Part shown: positions 61,331-64,000 of the stretch, in pieces
How positions within the stretch are numbered: the first letter of the stretch is position 1
Layout of the letters: every line of letters starts with the position of its first letter
Assembly: GCF_017968885.1 (NCBI RefSeq)
Contig: NZ_CP072913.1
Span: forward strand, 5,682,501-5,746,500
Direction of reading: 5' to 3'
DNA length: 64,000 bases
Origin: Pseudomonas sp. Tri1
GTDB lineage: Bacteria > Pseudomonadota > Gammaproteobacteria > Pseudomonadales > Pseudomonadaceae
Position numbers and translations under genes: made by a program
Notes under the pieces: generated by a model
Seen by the model: only the letters and a program-made list of their open reading frames with translations
Told to the model about the DNA's origin: nothing
Databases searched by the model: none

Positions 61331-62909
61331 GGCCTCGAGCCCCCGCGTCAAACAGGCGCAGCGCCTGCTGCGCCTCTATCACCTGTATCGCCTGAGCATC
61401 GGCATCACCCTGGTGCTGTTGATCTCCAGCAAACTGGACAATCGCCTGCTGGAGTTCGCCAACGACGACCTGCTGCACAGCGGTAGCTGGTTGTACCTGG
61501 TGCTGAACATCCTGCTGGTGGTGTTCCTTGAGAACACTCGCCGCCCTGCCCGACTGTTCGGCCTGGCACTCACCGACGTACTACTGCTTTCGTGGCTGTT
61601 CTTCGCCGCAGGCGGTGTGCCCAGTGCCATCGGCAACCTGCTCATCGTCTCGGTAGCCATCGGCAATACGCTATTGCGAGGCCGGGTCGGCCTGTTGATC
61701 GCCGCTGTCGCCACGATCGGTATCGTCGGGTCGACGTTCTTCCTCGGCCTGAGCGACTCAAACCGTCCCAGCAGCTATCTGCAAGCTGGCACCCTGGGAG
61801 CACTGTGTTTTGCCGCCGCCCTGCTGGTACAAGGCCTGACCCGGCGACTGGAAGCCAGTGAAACCCTGGCCGAGCAACGGGCCAGCGAAGTGATCGGCCT
61901 CGAAGCGCTCAATGCACTGATCCTGCAACGCATGCGCACCGGCATCCTGGTCCTCGACCGCGAGCGGCGCGTGCAATTGGCCAACGAAAGCGCTTTGAAC
62001 CTGCTAGACATGCATGACCTGGTCGGCCAGCGGATCGATGACTATTGCACCGCCCTGGTCGAACGCCTGCAATTGTGGTTGAACAACCCCAGCCTGCGCC
62101 CACCCAGCCTGACCGTGGCTGGCACAGGCCTGACCCTGCAACCGAGCTTCATCGCCCTGGGGCATCACGATCAGCAGCAGATCCTGGTATTCCTTGAAGA
62201 CCTGGCCCAGGTTGCCCAGCAGGCCCAGCAACTGAAACTCGCCTCCCTCGGGCGCCTCACCGCGGGCATCGCCCATGAAATCCGCAACCCCTTGGGGGCG
62301 ATCAGCCATGCAGCGCAATTGCTGCGCGAATCCGAGGAACTGAACGACGCGGATCGACGTCTGACGCAGATTATTCAAGATCACTCCCAACGAATGAATC
62401 GCGTCATTGAAAACGTCTTGCAACTGTCCCGCCGCCAGCAGACCACGCCCCAACGCCTGGACCTGCGGGCCTGGCTCGAGCAGTTTGTCCGTCAGGCCCG
62501 CGAAAACGCTGCCGAGCACCAGCAGTTGCACTTGAGCATCGACCCAGGCGACTACACCACGCTGATGGACCCCGACCAACTCACCCAAGTGCTCGACAAC
62601 CTGCTGCGCAACGCCTGGCGCCACAGTGCAATGGCCCATGAACAGGCCGAGGCCTGGCTGAAACTGTTTATCGATCCCCACAGCCAGCTGTCCACCCTGG
62701 ACATCATCGATAACGGTCCTGGTGTGACGCCAGAGCAACAGGCGCATCTGTTCGAACCCTTCTTTACCACCAGCAGCCAGGGCACCGGCCTTGGGCTCTA
62801 TCTGTCCCGTGAGCTGTGCGAAAGCAACCAGGCCCGCCTAGACTTCAAACCACGCCAAGGCGGCGGCTGCTTTCGCATCACTTTTGCTCACGGACGGAAA
62901 CAGATTTGA
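61320..62909 (+). CDS. pilS: PilS sensor histidine kinase
   Basis: 529 residues from the GTG at 61320 (VIAEASSPRVKQAQRLLRLYHLYRL). It has six membrane helices (about 25-185), a PAS domain (about 200-300), then HisKA (TAGIAHEIRNPLGAISHAAQLL) and HATPase (NLLRNAWRHSA, GTGLGLYLSREL). In P. aeruginosa PilS senses PilA in the membrane and controls pilA through PilR. The stop overlaps the pilR start. Confidence 0.95.
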   Translation: MIAEASSPRVKQAQRLLRLYHLYRLSIGITLVLLISSKLDNRLLEFANDDLLHSGSWLYLVLNILLVVFLENTRRPARLFGLALTDVLLLSWLFFAAGGVPSAIGNLLIVSVAIGNTLLRGRVGLLIAAVATIGIVGSTFFLGLSDSNRPSSYLQAGTLGALCFAAALLVQGLTRRLEASETLAEQRASEVIGLEALNALILQRMRTGILVLDRERRVQLANESALNLLDMHDLVGQRIDDYCTALVERLQLWLNNPSLRPPSLTVAGTGLTLQPSFIALGHHDQQQILVFLEDLAQVAQQAQQLKLASLGRLTAGIAHEIRNPLGAISHAAQLLRESEELNDADRRLTQIIQDHSQRMNRVIENVLQLSRRQQTTPQRLDLRAWLEQFVRQARENAAEHQQLHLSIDPGDYTTLMDPDQLTQVLDNLLRNAWRHSAMAHEQAEAWLKLFIDPHSQLSTLDIIDNGPGVTPEQQAHLFEPFFTTSSQGTGLGLYLSRELCESNQARLDFKPRQGGGCFRITFAHGRKQI

Positions 62910-64000
62910 ATATTCGCTCACGGCAACGAATCCTGATCGTCGATGACGAACCGGACATCCGCGAACTCCTGGACATTACCCTGGGCCGGATGAAACTCGA
63001 CACCCGCAGCGCCAAGAACCTTGCCGAGGCCCAAGCCCTGCTGACGGACGAAGCCTTCGACCTGTGCCTGACCGACATGCGCCTGCCCGATGGCACTGGC
63101 CTGGAACTGGTTCAACATATCCAGCAACGTTACCCCCAACTCCCCGTGGCGATGATCACCGCCTATGGCAGCCTGGAAACCGCCATCGACGCCCTCAAGG
63201 CCGGGGCCTTCGACTTCCTGACCAAACCGGTCGACCTGGGCCGGCTGCGAGAACTGGTCACCAGCGCCTTGCGCCTACCGCCGGTCGCCACGCCGGTCGC
63301 CACCATCGAGCGCTGCCTGCTGGGCGACTCTCCACCGATGCGCAGCGTGCGCAAACAGATCGAAAAGCTCGCCCGCAGCCAGGCACCGGTGTACATCAGC
63401 GGCGAGTCAGGCTGCGGCAAGGAACTGGTCGCCCGGTTGATCCATGAACAAGGCCCCCGCTCCAGCCAGGGGTTTGTGCCAGTCAACTGCGGGGCAATTC
63501 CCAGCGAGCTGATGGAAAGCGAGTTTTTCGGCCATCGAAAAGGCAGCTTCAGCGGCGCCATCGAAGACAAACCCGGGCTGTTCCAGGCCGCCCACGGCGG
63601 AACGCTGTTCCTCGATGAAGTGGCCGATCTGCCCCTGGCGATGCAAGTCAAACTGTTGCGAGCGATCCAGGAAAAGGCCGTACGCGCCGTGGGCGGCCAG
63701 CAGGAAGAAGTGGTGGATGTACGCATCCTCTGCGCCACCCACAAGGACCTGGACGGCGAAGTGGCCGCCGGGCGCTTTCGCCAGGACCTGTACTATCGGC
63801 TGAACGTCATCGAACTGCGGGTCCCGCCGTTGCGTGAGCGCCGTGAAGATATCGAGCCGCTGGCCAACCACATGCTCCAGCGCCTGGCAGCCAACACCGG
63901 CAGCCCACCGGCCAGGTTGCATCCCCAAGCGTTGGACGCCCTCAGGAATTACCGCTTCCCGGGCAACGTGCGCGAACTGGAAAACATGCTCGAACGTGCC
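62906..64000 (+). CDS. pilR: PilR response regulator (3' end cut by the window)
   Basis: 365 codons are visible. The frame opens with TTG at 62906 (TTGA overlapping the pilS stop), giving MNIRSRQRILIVDDEPDIRE. The receiver aspartate is in CLTDMRLPDG. The AAA+ domain has Walker A GESGCGKE and the sigma54-contact loop reads GSFSGA instead of GAFTGA. The window ends in the NVRELENMLERA stretch, so the Fis-type HTH is missing only because of the cut. It is the expected activator of the pilA sigma54 promoter at 42627-42643. Confidence 0.94.
   Translation, partial: MNIRSRQRILIVDDEPDIRELLDITLGRMKLDTRSAKNLAEAQALLTDEAFDLCLTDMRLPDGTGLELVQHIQQRYPQLPVAMITAYGSLETAIDALKAGAFDFLTKPVDLGRLRELVTSALRLPPVATPVATIERCLLGDSPPMRSVRKQIEKLARSQAPVYISGESGCGKELVARLIHEQGPRSSQGFVPVNCGAIPSELMESEFFGHRKGSFSGAIEDKPGLFQAAHGGTLFLDEVADLPLAMQVKLLRAIQEKAVRAVGGQQEEVVDVRILCATHKDLDGEVAAGRFRQDLYYRLNVIELRVPPLRERREDIEPLANHMLQRLAANTGSPPARLHPQALDALRNYRFPGNVRELENMLERA

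Overview
The window is chromosomal DNA of a fluorescent Pseudomonas, most likely the P. fluorescens group. The evidence is the GC-rich coding style, the gene order msrPQ-pssA-ilvCHI ... mrcB ... prrF-phu ... dksA-gluQRS-cbrXAB-crcZ-pcnB-folK-panBCD-pgi-acs ... pilABCD-coaE-yacG ... ndh ... clpB-pgeF-rluD-bamD ... pilSR, and the many TGTGGGAGCGAGCTTGCTCGCGATGG-type REP elements between genes. All identifications come from reading the sequence and from remembered family knowledge; no database was searched.

Layout. 1-500: control region of an rRNA operon whose 16S gene lies beyond position 1 on the minus strand, with three tandem promoters and a boxA. 502-6480 (minus): msrPQ methionine sulfoxide repair, pssA, and ilvC, ilvH and ilvI of branched-chain amino acid synthesis. 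6880-13303: DUF4124 protein, YqcC, a TPR lipoprotein with mrcB (PBP1b), a kinase/ATPase fusion, a pentapeptide protein and a TfoX-C protein. 13372-17301: iron block with a PrrF sRNA under a Fur box and the heme importer phuTUVW under another. 17443-21550: Rieske protein, sfsA, an aminotransferase, dksA, gluQRS. 21628-26785: carbon-catabolite regulators cbrX-cbrA-cbrB and the CrcZ sRNA. 26946-40060: pcnB-folK, panBC, panD, pgi, acs, an RlmI-like methyltransferase, a DUF748 protein and a DUF2845 protein. 40158-41328: an IS110-family element. 41545-47432: BON protein, pilA, pilBCD, coaE, yacG. 47479-54566: small conserved proteins, a CbiM-like membrane protein, a tautomerase/LysR pair, DUF1780-MOSC, DUF3094, NDH-2 and a chemoreceptor. 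54713-55237: a four-tRNA operon. 55424-64000: clpB, pgeF, rluD, bamD, PP0621, pilS, and pilR cut by the window end.

How the genes work together. PrrF and Phu form an iron-starvation response. CbrAB drives CrcZ from a sigma54 promoter to relieve Crc/Hfq repression. PilS/PilR, at the right end, should drive pilA through the sigma54 promoter at 42627-42643. ClpB has a heat-shock promoter.

The most striking object is the IS110 element. It sits inside a REP with the core dinucleotide CT at both ends. The non-coding DNA upstream of its recombinase folds into two stem-loops. The first carries two 7-nt segments that match the two halves of the REP target, the arrangement of a programmable bridge RNA.
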